DNA of 64,000 nt from Actinomadura cremea (GTDB lineage: Bacteria; Actinomycetota; Actinomycetes; Streptosporangiales; Streptosporangiaceae). Every line of letters starts with the position of its first letter. Position 1 is the first letter of the stretch. The notes below the pieces were generated by a model. The model saw only the letters and a list, made by a program, of their open reading frames with translations. It ran no database searches and was not told the origin of the DNA. A program made the translations under genes and the position numbers. The DNA lies in contig NZ_BMRF01000002.1 in the NCBI RefSeq assembly GCF_014648495.1, positions 434,001 through 498,000 of the forward strand. Reading direction: 5' to 3'. Below, in pieces: positions 51,798 through 60,489 of the stretch.

Positions 51798-51826
51798 CGT
51801 ATAGCACGCCTCACTGAGAGTGCCAA
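51798..51826 (-). promoter_or_regulatory. Promoter of the peptide/protease unit, with CIRCE-like half site
   Basis: On the minus strand TTGGCA, 17 bp, TATACG form a good sigma-70-type promoter; transcription would start about 83 bp before the peptide 2 ATG. The -35 box is part of TTGGCACTC, which matches 8 of 9 bases of the CIRCE arm TTAGCACTC; the opposite arm (GCGTGCTAT) matches 7 of 9 but with an 8- rather than 9-base spacer. Confidence 0.55.
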
Positions 51827-51981
51827 GTCGGAGAGTGATGGACACGCCACTCACCGTAGCCATCCGTGCCAAGGCATGACCATTCCATGGTGGGTAGGAC
51901 CGGAGACGGCATCCCCCGATCACACGGGCGGAGCGGCGAGAACGGCGCCGGGAACGGCGCCGGGAGGAACGAGGAGTGCGC

Positions 51982-52518
51982 ATGGCCGACAACAGCTTCA
52001 GCATCGACGTCGCGGCGATCCGGGAACGCGCGCGCCAGAAGATGGACGAAGGGCCGGTGACCGACGGTTACGGCAGGAGCCCCGACAAGGTCATCGCCGT
52101 CCTCAACGACGTCGTGGCCACCGAGATCGTCTGCTGGATGCGCTACGCCCAGCACGCGATCAGCGCGTCCGGGATCAACCGGGCGCAGGTCGCCGCCGAG
52201 TTCGACGAGCACGCCCACGAGGAGCGCCACCACGCGCTGCGCGCCGCCGAGCGCATCAGCCAGCTCGGCGGGGACCCCGACTTCGACCCCGAGACCCTCG
52301 CGCGCCGCTCGCACACGACGTACGCGACGTTCAAGGACGACGACCTGCGCGGCATGCTCGAGGAGAACCTCGTCGCCGAGCGCATCGTCATCGAGTCCTA
52401 CCAGGAGATCATCCGCTGGCTCGGCGACGGCGACGTCACCACCCGCCGCCTGATGGAGGACATCCTCGCCGAAGAGGAGGAGCACGCCGACGACCTGATG
52501 GACCTCCTCGGGAAGTGA
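51982..52518 (+). CDS. Ferritin-like/bacterioferritin-type protein
   Basis: A 178-residue four-helix diiron protein. Ligand motifs are visible as EIVCWMRYAQHAI, EHAHEERHHALRAAERI, EENLVAERIVIESYQEI and EEEEHADDL, giving paired E/ExxH sites. Homologues store iron or protect against peroxide. ATG at 51982 follows GAGGAG with six bases between; a GTG two codons upstream is less likely. The 273-bp gap upstream shows no further gene apart from the promoter for the opposite strand. Confidence 0.9.
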   Translation: MADNSFSIDVAAIRERARQKMDEGPVTDGYGRSPDKVIAVLNDVVATEIVCWMRYAQHAISASGINRAQVAAEFDEHAHEERHHALRAAERISQLGGDPDFDPETLARRSHTTYATFKDDDLRGMLEENLVAERIVIESYQEIIRWLGDGDVTTRRLMEDILAEEEEHADDLMDLLGK

Positions 52519-52571
52519 CCGGCGCCCGGAGCGCCCGTGTCACCCCGGACTCGCCGGGTATGCGGGGCGGC

Positions 52572-53540
52572 ATGGAATTCGGATACACGCTCCTCTGCGA
52601 GCAGACACCGCCGAAACAGCTGGTCACCGACCTGGTGGAGGCGGAGGAGGCGGGCTTCGGCTACTCGGTCATCTCCGACCACTACTTCCCGTGGCTGGAG
52701 GACCAGGGCCACTCGGCCTACGCCTGGTCGGTGCTCGGCGCCCTCGCCCAGGCCACCCACCGCATCCCGCTGATGACCTTCGTGACGTGCCCGATCATGC
52801 GCTACCACCCGGCCGTGGTGGCGCAGAAGGCCGCCACGATGGGCGTGCTGTCGGACGGGCGGTTCACGCTGGGCCTCGGCGCCGGCGAGAACCTCAACGA
52901 GCACATCGTCGGCCGGGGCTGGCCGTCGGTGGACGTCCGGCACGAGATGTTCACCGAGGCCGTCGAGATCATCCGGGCGCTGTTCGGCGGCGACTACGTC
53001 AACTACCGGGGCCGCCACTTCACCGTCGACTCGGCGAAGCTGTACGACCTGCCGGACGAGCCGGTCCGCATCGGCATGGCGGCGTTCGGCCCCCGCGCGG
53101 GACGGCTCGCCGCGCGGCACGCCGACCTCCTCATCTCCGACCAGCCGGTGCCCGAGGTCGTCTCGCTGTTCAACAACGAGGGCGGCGGCGGCAAGCCCGT
53201 CTATGGTCAGATCCCGGTCGCTTACGGCCAGGACTACGAGGAGTGCAAGCAGCGAGCCCACCGCGTGTGGAAGTTCTCCGCTCCGGCCTGGAAGGTCATG
53301 GCAGAGCTTCCGGGTCCGGTCAATTTCGAGGCCGCGGCGAAGACCGTCCGTCCCGAGGACGTGGCGCAGTCCGTCCCGTGCGGGAACAACGTGAACGACT
53401 ACCTCGACGCGGTCCAGCAATGGGCCGACGCCGGCTTCACGCACATCTCGTTCTGCCAGTCCGGGGCCGAGCAGCAGAAGGACTTCCGGACCTGGGCGGA
53501 GATGGAGCTGCTGCCCGCCCTCCGGGAGCGGTTCGGCTGA
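52572..53540 (+). CDS. F420-dependent luciferase-like oxidoreductase (G6PD-related, TIGR03557 type)
   Basis: A 322-residue LLM-class flavin/F420 oxidoreductase. The opening MEFGYTLLCEQTPPKQLVTD, SVISDHYFPWLEDQGHSAYAWSVLGALAQAT, the LGAGENLNEHIVGRGWPS region and VRIGMAAFGPRAGRLAARHADLLI are typical of the F420-dependent glucose-6-phosphate dehydrogenase-like group of unknown substrate. It follows the ferritin-like gene by 53 bp on the same strand. ATG at 52572 was preferred to one four codons upstream for its nearby GGGGCGG. Confidence 0.88.
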   Translation: MEFGYTLLCEQTPPKQLVTDLVEAEEAGFGYSVISDHYFPWLEDQGHSAYAWSVLGALAQATHRIPLMTFVTCPIMRYHPAVVAQKAATMGVLSDGRFTLGLGAGENLNEHIVGRGWPSVDVRHEMFTEAVEIIRALFGGDYVNYRGRHFTVDSAKLYDLPDEPVRIGMAAFGPRAGRLAARHADLLISDQPVPEVVSLFNNEGGGGKPVYGQIPVAYGQDYEECKQRAHRVWKFSAPAWKVMAELPGPVNFEAAAKTVRPEDVAQSVPCGNNVNDYLDAVQQWADAGFTHISFCQSGAEQQKDFRTWAEMELLPALRERFG

Positions 53541-53637
53541 GACCTGCGAGCCACACCGGCAATGGCTCCCCGGCGTGGCGACCGTCCGATGCCCGGGTTC
53601 GTAGGTTCGGGTGAACCGACGAACCCGGGAGGACAAC

Positions 53638-54369
53638 GTGTTCCGGCTGCTCTGCGCCCTCGCCCTCACCACCGCCGGAACGGTGGCCCTGGCCGCCTGC
53701 GACGTCTCGTTCGCCTCCTTCGGGCCGCAGGAGACCTTCCGGGACGAGGCCGCGCTCCCGTCCGGCATCACCGCCGTTCGCATCGACGCCCGCGAGGGGA
53801 GCGTGGCGGTCCGCGGCGGCGACGCGAAGCCGTCCCTGCACCGCACCGTCCGCTACCGGGAGGACCGCCCGGACGGCGCCACCCACCGCGTCGAGGACGG
53901 CGTCCTCGTCCTCGGCGGCTGCGCCCGCGACTGCTCGGTCGGCTACACGGTCGACGTCCCGGCGGGCGTCCGGGTGACCGGCGGCTCGGCCGGCGGCTCG
54001 ATCCACCTCCACCGGGCGGGCGAGGTGAACGTCACCACCGGCTCCGGGGCGATCCGCCTGGCCGGCGTCACGGGGCCGATCACGGCGAAGACGTCCAGGG
54101 GCCGCATCGAGGGGCACGACCTGAAGTCCGGGCGGATCAGCGCCGAGACGTCGAACGGCGCCATCACGCTCGTCCCGTCCGTCCCGGCGGACGTCCGCGC
54201 CCGGACGTCCAACGGCGACATCACCGTCACCGTCACCGGCGGCCCCTACCGCGTCTCCGCGGCCACCGGCAACGGCGACGAGCGCATCGGCGTCCCCACC
54301 GCGCCGTCCGCCGAGCACCGCCTCGACCTCCGCAGCGGCAACGGCGACATCACCGCGACCGCCCCCTGA
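53638..54369 (+). CDS. DUF4097 beta-helical lipoprotein
   Basis: A 243-residue lipoprotein. The signal peptide ends in the lipobox LAAC. The mature part has the repetitive strands of DUF4097/DUF2807 adhesin-like domains (VNVTTGSGAIRLAGVTGPITAKTSRGRIEG, ISAETSNGAITL, VRARTSNGDITVTVTGG, LDLRSGNGDITATAP in outline), forming a beta-helix on the cell surface. Two cysteines (GGCARDCS) may bond. GTG was chosen for GGGAGGACAAC just before it. Function unknown. Confidence 0.87.
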   Translation: MFRLLCALALTTAGTVALAACDVSFASFGPQETFRDEAALPSGITAVRIDAREGSVAVRGGDAKPSLHRTVRYREDRPDGATHRVEDGVLVLGGCARDCSVGYTVDVPAGVRVTGGSAGGSIHLHRAGEVNVTTGSGAIRLAGVTGPITAKTSRGRIEGHDLKSGRISAETSNGAITLVPSVPADVRARTSNGDITVTVTGGPYRVSAATGNGDERIGVPTAPSAEHRLDLRSGNGDITATAP

Positions 54370-54376
54370 GGACGCC

Positions 54377-55834
54377 TCACACGGCGGACGGGACGGGCGC
54401 GGCGTCGGCCTCTCCCGCCGCCTCGGGCACGGGCCGCCGCTCGCGCAGCCCGAACGCGGTGACGAACGCGGCCAGCAGGACGGCCCCGAGCGGGACGGTC
54501 AGGGCGATGCGCAGCGCGTCCAGCCGCGCCGCGACGGACTCGCCGTTGCCGAGCGCCGCGACCTGCACGGCCGTCACCGCCGACAGCCCGAGCGCCATGC
54601 CGAACTGGATCGAGGTGTACAGCAGACCGCCCGCGACGCCGTGCTCGCGCTCGTCCACGCCCTCCGTCGCGGCCATCGTCAGCGGGCCGTAGACCAGCGC
54701 GAACGCGACCCCGATCAGGAACAGGGCCGGGAACATCAGCAGGTAGGCCCAGTCGATCCCGAGCGGCAGGAACAGGGCGTAGGCCACGGCGGCGAGGACG
54801 AGCCCGGCGAACAGCACCCGCACGTTGCCGAAGCGGTTCACCAGGCGCGGGGTCAGCGTGGGCGCCAGGACCACGTCGGCGCCGAGGGCGAGCAGCGCGA
54901 GCCCGGTCTGCCACGTCGTCCATCCCCGCAGCTCCTGCAGGTACAGCGTCATCAGGAACTGGAAGCCGGCGAACGCGGCGAGGAACAGCAGCGCGGCAGC
55001 GTTCGTCCGCACCAGCGCGCCCGACCGCAGGATCCCGAGCCGGACGAGCGGGTCGCGCGACCGCCGCTCGATCGCGACGAACGCGGCGAGCAGCAGCGCC
55101 CCGGCGGCGAACGAGGCGACCGTCAGCGGGGTCCCCTCGCCCGCGTGCTCCAGCCGCACGACCCCGTACGCGAGCAGCAGCATCGACCCGGTGACGGCGA
55201 ACGAGCCCGCGAGGTCGAACCCGCCCGTCCGCGGCTCCTGCGCGTCCGGCTCCCGCACCAGCGGGACGGCCGCCGCCAGGATCAGCGCCGCGATGATCAC
55301 CGGGGCGAAGAACACCCACCGCCAGCCGATCGAGGTGAGCAGCCCGCCGGCCACCAGCCCGAGCGTGAACCCGCCCGCCGCGGTCCCCGCGTAGACGCCG
55401 AGCGCCCGCGTCCGCGCCGGACCCGCCGGGAACGCCGCCGTGACCAGCGCGAGGCCCGCCGGGGCCATGAACGCCGACGCCACCCCGGTGACGAAGCGCG
55501 AGACCAGCAGCATCCAGCCCTCGGTGGCGAACCCGCCGAACCCCGAGAACACCAGGAAGACCGCGAGCCAGGTCAGGAAGACGCGGCGGCGGCCCAGCAG
55601 GTCGGCGGCGCGCCCGCCCAGCAGCATGAACCCGCCGTAGCCCAGCACGTACGCGCTGACCACGCCGCTGAGCATCCCCGTCGACAGCCCGAGGTCGTCC
55701 CGGATGGACGGCAGCGCCACGTTCAGCATCGCGACGTCGATCCCCTCGAGGAAGATCGCGCCGCACAGCACGAGCAGCATCGCCCAGGCGCGCCCGTCCA
55801 TGCGCCCGTCCGTACGGGCGGCAGAAGTGGACAT
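54377..55834 (-). CDS. MFS exporter, DHA2/EmrB-QacA family
   Basis: A 485-residue, probably 14-helix drug:H+ antiporter. DHA2 landmarks are LEGIDVAMLNVALPSI in the first helix, the loop motif GGRAADLLGRRRVF and the motif-C-like GTAAGGFTLGLVAGGLL. It is divergent from an HxlR regulator gene with an operator-like dyad between, so it is probably induced by a quinone, aldehyde or drug sensed by that regulator. Confidence 0.93.
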   Translation of the reverse strand: MSTSAARTDGRMDGRAWAMLLVLCGAIFLEGIDVAMLNVALPSIRDDLGLSTGMLSGVVSAYVLGYGGFMLLGGRAADLLGRRRVFLTWLAVFLVFSGFGGFATEGWMLLVSRFVTGVASAFMAPAGLALVTAAFPAGPARTRALGVYAGTAAGGFTLGLVAGGLLTSIGWRWVFFAPVIIAALILAAAVPLVREPDAQEPRTGGFDLAGSFAVTGSMLLLAYGVVRLEHAGEGTPLTVASFAAGALLLAAFVAIERRSRDPLVRLGILRSGALVRTNAAALLFLAAFAGFQFLMTLYLQELRGWTTWQTGLALLALGADVVLAPTLTPRLVNRFGNVRVLFAGLVLAAVAYALFLPLGIDWAYLLMFPALFLIGVAFALVYGPLTMAATEGVDEREHGVAGGLLYTSIQFGMALGLSAVTAVQVAALGNGESVAARLDALRIALTVPLGAVLLAAFVTAFGLRERRPVPEAAGEADAAPVPSAV

Positions 55835-55878
55835 GACCCGTTCCCTTCACGACCGAAGGACCGGTTCCCCTTCTGGAT

Positions 55879-55901
55879 GCCGGTTCCTTCTTGTAACCGG
55901 C
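55879..55901. promoter_or_regulatory. Operator-like dyad between the MFS and HxlR genes
   Basis: GCCGGTT (55879-55885) and AACCGGC (55895-55901) form a 7-bp inverted repeat with a 9-bp spacer, and another CCGGTTCC copy lies at 55861. It is placed to control both divergent genes. Confidence 0.5.
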
Positions 55902-55927
55902 CCCATCCTGGGGAACTATGGGGGATC

Positions 55928-56416
55928 ATGGAAGAAGGCACTCCCGAGTCCCTCGGTTACTGCGGGGATACCTACGGCGCCGACGACGTCCTGCAGTGGT
56001 ACACGCGCAACGACTGCGAGGTCCGCCAGATCCTCGACCGCATCGCCGACAAGTGGTCGCTCCTGGTGATCGCCCTGCTGAACCAGCGGTGCAGCCTCCG
56101 GTTCACCGAGCTGCGCAACCGCATCGACGGCATCAGCCAGCGCATGCTCACCCGGACCCTGCGGCACCTCGAACGCGACGGGCTCGTCCGCCGCACCGTC
56201 CATCCGACCGTCCCGCCCCGCGTCGACTACGAGCTCACACCGATGGGCGAGACCCTCCACGCGACGATCCGCGCGCTCGTCACCTGGACCGAGGAGCACC
56301 AGAACGCGATCGCCGCCGCCCGCACCGCCTACGACGCCCGCATGGCCGCCGAACAGGAGCTCACCCGCGCCGCCGAAGCCGACCGCGAAGCCCTGGCCCG
56401 CGCAGTCCGCCCCTGA
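55928..56416 (+). CDS. HxlR-family transcriptional regulator
   Basis: A 162-residue winged-helix regulator. The HxlR signature is CEVRQILDRIADKWSLLVIALL, followed by RFTELRNRIDGISQRMLTRTLRHLERDGLVRRTVHPTVPPRVDYELTPMGETL. A cysteine near the start of the domain (NDCEVRQ) is where HxlR-type sensors are often oxidised or alkylated. GGGGGATC precedes the ATG at 55928. A C-terminal coiled-coil-prone extension (AARTAYDARMAAEQELTRAAEADREAL) is longer than usual. Confidence 0.93.
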   Translation: MEEGTPESLGYCGDTYGADDVLQWYTRNDCEVRQILDRIADKWSLLVIALLNQRCSLRFTELRNRIDGISQRMLTRTLRHLERDGLVRRTVHPTVPPRVDYELTPMGETLHATIRALVTWTEEHQNAIAAARTAYDARMAAEQELTRAAEADREALARAVRP

Positions 56417-56533
56417 CGGCGCGCGGGGGGTGGCACCGGGTCACCGGGCGGTTACACTCCGGACGACCGGGAAGGCTCCTCGCGGTTCGACCGGGCGGGG
56501 TCGTGGAGGTTCGGAGGTTCGGGGTTGGGCGAG

Positions 56534-58111
56534 ATGTCGACGCTGCCGTCCACGATCATTCGGCCGGGGGACAAGCGGTACGCGGGGTTGAGCCGGGGGT
56601 TCAACCAGCGGTGGATCGGCGAGCCGGAGTACGTGCGTCTGGTGCGGACGGGCGAGGAGGTGCGGGCGGCGCTGGAGCAGGCGGTGAACGAGACGCCGGC
56701 CGATCCCTCGCGGTCGCGGATCACCGTCCGGGCGGGCGGGCACTGCTACGAGGACTTCGTGTGCGGCAAGGACGTGCGGGTGATCCTCGACATCAGTCCG
56801 ATGTGCCGCCTGTACTACGACGAGGCGATGAAGGCTTACTGCGTCGAGGCGGGGGCGACGAACCGGCACGTGTACGGCCAGCTGTACCCCGTGAGCGGGA
56901 AGGTGCTGCCGGGCGGGTCGTGCCACTCGGTGGGGCTCGGCGGGCACGTTCCGGCGGGCGGCTTCGGGCCGCTGTCGCGGCAGCACGGCCTGACCGTCGA
57001 CTACCTGTACGCGGTCGAGGTCGCGGTGGTCGACGGCGACCGCAACGTCAAGCTCGTGGTGGCCCGGCGGGACGATGACGACGCGGAGCGCGCCGAGCTG
57101 CTGTGGGCGCACACCGGGGGCGGGGGCGGGAACTTCGGGATCGTCACGCGGTTCTGGTTCCGGGGGCTGCCCGAGCCGCCGCGGAACGTCCTGGTGACGG
57201 GGCTGGCGTGGGCGTGGGACGACTTCACGCGGGACGACTTCGGGGAGCTGCTCGCGGGGTTCGGGGAGTACTTCCGCGACAACCAGGACCCGTCGGCGGC
57301 GTCCGGCAAGCTGTTCGGCCTGCTGAAGCTCAACCACGTGAGCAACGGGCAGATCGGGCTGCTGGCGCAGGTGGACGTGGACGACGAGGAGGGCCCCGCG
57401 GCCATGCGGGAGTTCGTGGCGGCGGTGGACGGCCGGATCCGGCCGCGCGCGGTGCCGCTGCGGGCGCCGATGGGCGAGCACGACGTCGTTCACCTGCCGG
57501 TGCACGGCGACGTCCCGGGCGTGATGCCGTGGCTGACCGCGGCCCGGTCGCTCGACGCGGTCGGGGAGAACCGCTGCGGCAAGTACAAGTCGGCGTACCT
57601 GCGGGAACCGTTCACGGAGCGGCAGATCAATGCGATGTGGGCCTACCTGGGTAATGGGCAGTACACCGATTACGAGAACGGGCGGGCGCTCATCCAGGTC
57701 GACTCTTATGGCGCCGCCGTCAACCGTCCGCTGCACGACACGGCCGCGCGGCAGCGGGATTCCATCCTGAAACTGCAATACCAGGTGTACTGGACGCGGC
57801 TGGACCCCGACGAGGACCGGCACCTCGCCTGGATCCGGGACGCCTACCGCGCGACGTTCGAGGACAGCGGGGGCGTGCCCGCCGTCGGCGGTGCGACGGA
57901 CGGCTGCTACATCGGCTACCCCGACACCGACCTGAACTACGACCGGTGGAACGGTTCAGGGCAGACCTGGGCCACCCTGTACTACAAGGACGCGTACGGG
58001 CGGCTGCAGGATGTCAAGCGGCGGTGGGATCCGCTCGACATTTTCCGGCATGATCAGTCGGTCCGGCCGGACGGGCCGCATGAAGTCACCGTGAGTCACG
58101 GGCCCGCGTAA
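56534..58111 (+). CDS. Bicovalent FAD oxidase (berberine bridge enzyme/AknOx-like)
   Basis: A 525-residue FAD-linked oxidase. The flavin is expected to be tethered twice, by His70 in RAGGHCYEDF and Cys130 in GGSCHSVGLGGH. The C-terminal BBE motif (TLYYKDAYGRLQDVKRRWDPLDIFRHDQS) is complete. Related enzymes oxidise sugars, oligosaccharides or natural-product alcohols. There is no signal peptide. The ATG at 56534 is used; a TTG three codons earlier is possible. Two copies of GGAGGTTCG lie just upstream (56505-56519). Confidence 0.92.
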   Translation: MSTLPSTIIRPGDKRYAGLSRGFNQRWIGEPEYVRLVRTGEEVRAALEQAVNETPADPSRSRITVRAGGHCYEDFVCGKDVRVILDISPMCRLYYDEAMKAYCVEAGATNRHVYGQLYPVSGKVLPGGSCHSVGLGGHVPAGGFGPLSRQHGLTVDYLYAVEVAVVDGDRNVKLVVARRDDDDAERAELLWAHTGGGGGNFGIVTRFWFRGLPEPPRNVLVTGLAWAWDDFTRDDFGELLAGFGEYFRDNQDPSAASGKLFGLLKLNHVSNGQIGLLAQVDVDDEEGPAAMREFVAAVDGRIRPRAVPLRAPMGEHDVVHLPVHGDVPGVMPWLTAARSLDAVGENRCGKYKSAYLREPFTERQINAMWAYLGNGQYTDYENGRALIQVDSYGAAVNRPLHDTAARQRDSILKLQYQVYWTRLDPDEDRHLAWIRDAYRATFEDSGGVPAVGGATDGCYIGYPDTDLNYDRWNGSGQTWATLYYKDAYGRLQDVKRRWDPLDIFRHDQSVRPDGPHEVTVSHGPA

Positions 58112-58138
58112 CGCTGCTATTGCATTCTTTGCCAATAC

Positions 58139-58168
58139 TTGCGAATGGGACGTCCGGGACAGTAGTTT
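58139..58168 (+). promoter_or_regulatory. Likely promoter of the second esterase gene
   Basis: TTGCGA, 18 bp, TAGTTT, lying about 80 bp before the esterase ATG in a locally AT-richer stretch. Confidence 0.45.
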
Positions 58169-58249
58169 CATCCGCGAGTGAGTAGCGGGCCGGGGCGCGG
58201 AGCACAGCACGGCCTGACCGGCTGGGAGCCATCGGCTGCTGAGGGGCCC

Positions 58250-59515
58250 ATGAAGAAGCGTACCGACCGGAAGATCGCCGTCATCGGCACCGCGACGGCC
58301 GCCGTCCTGCTGCCCGCCCTCATGGTGGGTCTCGCGCAGGCGGGCGTCGGCGTGCCCCTGAAGCAGTCCGACAACGCCGGGGCGTCGCAGCCCGTGCCGT
58401 CGTTCGGTCCGGCGACGCAGCCGGGCGTCCCCGGGACGCCGGCCGGGCCGGGCTCGCCGACGCCGACCGCGTCGCCGATCCCCGAGGTGCCGACCCGGCC
58501 GATGTCGACCGACCCGTTCAACACGGGTTCGGGCAAGCCGGCGTCGAACGACCCCGACACCAACACGGCGAACCACGGCAAGAAGCCGAAGCTGCCGGCG
58601 AACACGGGCCCGAGCAAGTACGCCAAGGCCCCCGACGGCGCGACGATCACCGACGTGAAGAAGGTCGGCACGCGCATGTACGACGTTTCCATCGCCTCCC
58701 CGGCGCTGGGGACGACGGTCAAGACGCGGCTGCTGCTGCCGAAGGGCTGGAAGGCCGGAGCCAAGAAGTCTTGGCCGGTCGTGTACGCCTACCACGGCGG
58801 CAACAACAACTACCAGTCCTGGACCAAGGACTCCCAGATCGAGCAGGTCGTCGCCGGCTACGACGCGATGGTCGTGATGCCCGAGGGCGGCTGGCAGGGC
58901 TCGTACAGCAACTGGTGGAACGACGGCAAGGGCGGCATTCCGATGTGGGAGACCTTCCACATCGACGAGGTCATCCCGCTGATGGAGCGCAACTTCCACG
59001 CCGGGACGAGCCGTGCCGCGATCGGGCTGTCGTCCGGCGGGCAGGGCGCCGTCACGTACGCCCAGCGCCACCCGGGGACGTTCAAGTACGTCGCGTCCTA
59101 CAGCGGAGCCCTGAACATCACCGCGCCCGGCGTCCCGGCTTTTCTCGTCTCCATCAACAAGGAGGCGGGCACCAAGATCTGGGGCGACCCGATCATGGAC
59201 CGGGGCAACTGGCGCAAGCACGACGCGGCGGTCATGGCGGACAAGCTCAAGGGCGTCGGCGTGTACATCTCGTGCGGCAACGGCGAGCCCGGCCCGCACG
59301 ACAACCCGAACGCGGCCATGTGGGACGCCGGACGGGTCGGCGAGCGGCTCGCCTACCGGATGAACGTCAACTTCATCGAGGCCGCGGAGAAGGCCGGCGT
59401 CGAGGTCACCGACAGCCTGTACGGCAAGGGCATGCACAACTGGAAGTACTGGCGCCCCGAGCTGGCCAAGAGCTTTCCGCTCGTCGCCGGTGCGATCGGC
59501 GCGAAGAAGCTCTGA
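58250..59515 (+). CDS. Secreted alpha/beta-hydrolase esterase with Pro/Thr-rich linker
   Basis: A 421-residue secreted protein: signal peptide (about 1-31, ending AQA), a long Pro/Thr/Ser/Gly linker (about 40-125) and an antigen-85-like alpha/beta-hydrolase domain. The nucleophile is Ser261 in GLSSG, the oxyanion region is YAYHGGNNN, and a late His lies in GKGMHNWKYW. It shares VMPEGG-SYSNWWNDG-type segments with the esterase at 48578-49543 and is its paralogue. GAGGGGCCC precedes the ATG. A strong terminator follows. Confidence 0.9.
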   Translation: MKKRTDRKIAVIGTATAAVLLPALMVGLAQAGVGVPLKQSDNAGASQPVPSFGPATQPGVPGTPAGPGSPTPTASPIPEVPTRPMSTDPFNTGSGKPASNDPDTNTANHGKKPKLPANTGPSKYAKAPDGATITDVKKVGTRMYDVSIASPALGTTVKTRLLLPKGWKAGAKKSWPVVYAYHGGNNNYQSWTKDSQIEQVVAGYDAMVVMPEGGWQGSYSNWWNDGKGGIPMWETFHIDEVIPLMERNFHAGTSRAAIGLSSGGQGAVTYAQRHPGTFKYVASYSGALNITAPGVPAFLVSINKEAGTKIWGDPIMDRGNWRKHDAAVMADKLKGVGVYISCGNGEPGPHDNPNAAMWDAGRVGERLAYRMNVNFIEAAEKAGVEVTDSLYGKGMHNWKYWRPELAKSFPLVAGAIGAKKL

Positions 59516-59516
59516 C

Positions 59517-59545
59517 CGCGGACGGCCGCCCCGCGGCCGTCCGCG
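59517..59545 (+). terminator. Terminator after the second esterase gene
   Basis: Arms 59517-59527 and 59535-59545 are perfect complements and can extend inward to a 13-bp stem with a CCC loop, starting 2 bp after the stop codon. Confidence 0.8.
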
Positions 59546-59660
59546 CCGGCCGCTTGGCGAAGCCTTGACCGCGCGGTGGCGAACTCCTCAAGATCGTGAC
59601 GGTCGTGATTGGCGTCGCCGTCCGTAGCGTGGAACCCATGTCTGCCGTGGGGGGTCGCCG

Positions 59661-60449
59661 ATGCCGGAGGTGACGAGTTTCCGACCGGGGACGCCGTGCT
59701 GGCTCGATCTCGCCAGTCCGGACCTGCCGACGTCCAAGCGGTTCTACAGCGAGCTGTTCGGCTGGTCCTCGTACACGCTGGCCATCGACCGGCTGGACGA
59801 CTACGAGATGTTCACGCTCGGCGGGGTGGACGGGCCCACGGTCGCCGGGATGCAGCGGCTCGCCGACGAGGCCCAGCCCCCGTCGTGGACGTGCTACTTC
59901 CGCGTCGACAGCGTCGAGGACGCCGCGCGCAGGATCGTCGCGGCGGGCGGGCAGGAACTCGTGGAGCCCGTACCGATCGCCCATCTCGGGCGCATCGGCA
60001 TGTACGCGGACCTCCAGGGCTCGGACTTCGCCGTCTGGGAGCCGGGCGAGCGGGAGGGGGCGCAGGTCGTCGGCGAGCCGTCGGCGATGTGCTGGGTCGA
60101 GCTGGCCTCGCGCGACGTCGAGAAGTCCCGCCGCTTCTACGGCGAGGTCTTCGGGTGGGGCGCGGTGGACCGCCACTACTACCGCGACTACGTGTACACG
60201 AACTGGAAGGTCGACGGCTGGTCGGTGGCCGGGATGGTCTACATGGACCGGACCTGGCCGGACGAGTGGCCGGGCGACTGGATCCCGTACTTCCAGGTCG
60301 CCGACTGCGACGCCGCGACCGACCGGAGCTCCGAGCTCGGGGCGAGCGTGATCATCACGCCGAGCGACATCGACCCCGGCCGGTTCGCGGTCGTCATGGA
60401 TCCGACCGGCGCCCGCCTCGGGCTGCTCGCCCCGCGGGCGCGCGGGTAG
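59661..60449 (+). CDS. Two-domain VOC (glyoxalase/bleomycin-resistance fold) protein 1
   Basis: A 262-residue protein with two VOC modules (about 8-128 and 138-260), each opening with a WLDLASPD or WVELASRD strand and an FYSELFGW or FYGEVFGW helix. Homologues are labelled hydroxylase or lyase without experimental basis; metal ligands cannot be assigned safely. It is followed 40 bp later by a close paralogue, and part of the two genes is almost identical at DNA level. Confidence 0.9.
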   Translation: MPEVTSFRPGTPCWLDLASPDLPTSKRFYSELFGWSSYTLAIDRLDDYEMFTLGGVDGPTVAGMQRLADEAQPPSWTCYFRVDSVEDAARRIVAAGGQELVEPVPIAHLGRIGMYADLQGSDFAVWEPGEREGAQVVGEPSAMCWVELASRDVEKSRRFYGEVFGWGAVDRHYYRDYVYTNWKVDGWSVAGMVYMDRTWPDEWPGDWIPYFQVADCDAATDRSSELGASVIITPSDIDPGRFAVVMDPTGARLGLLAPRARG

Positions 60450-60489
60450 CGGACCGCGCGGCCGCCATGCCTGCCGAAGGGAGCCGCCG

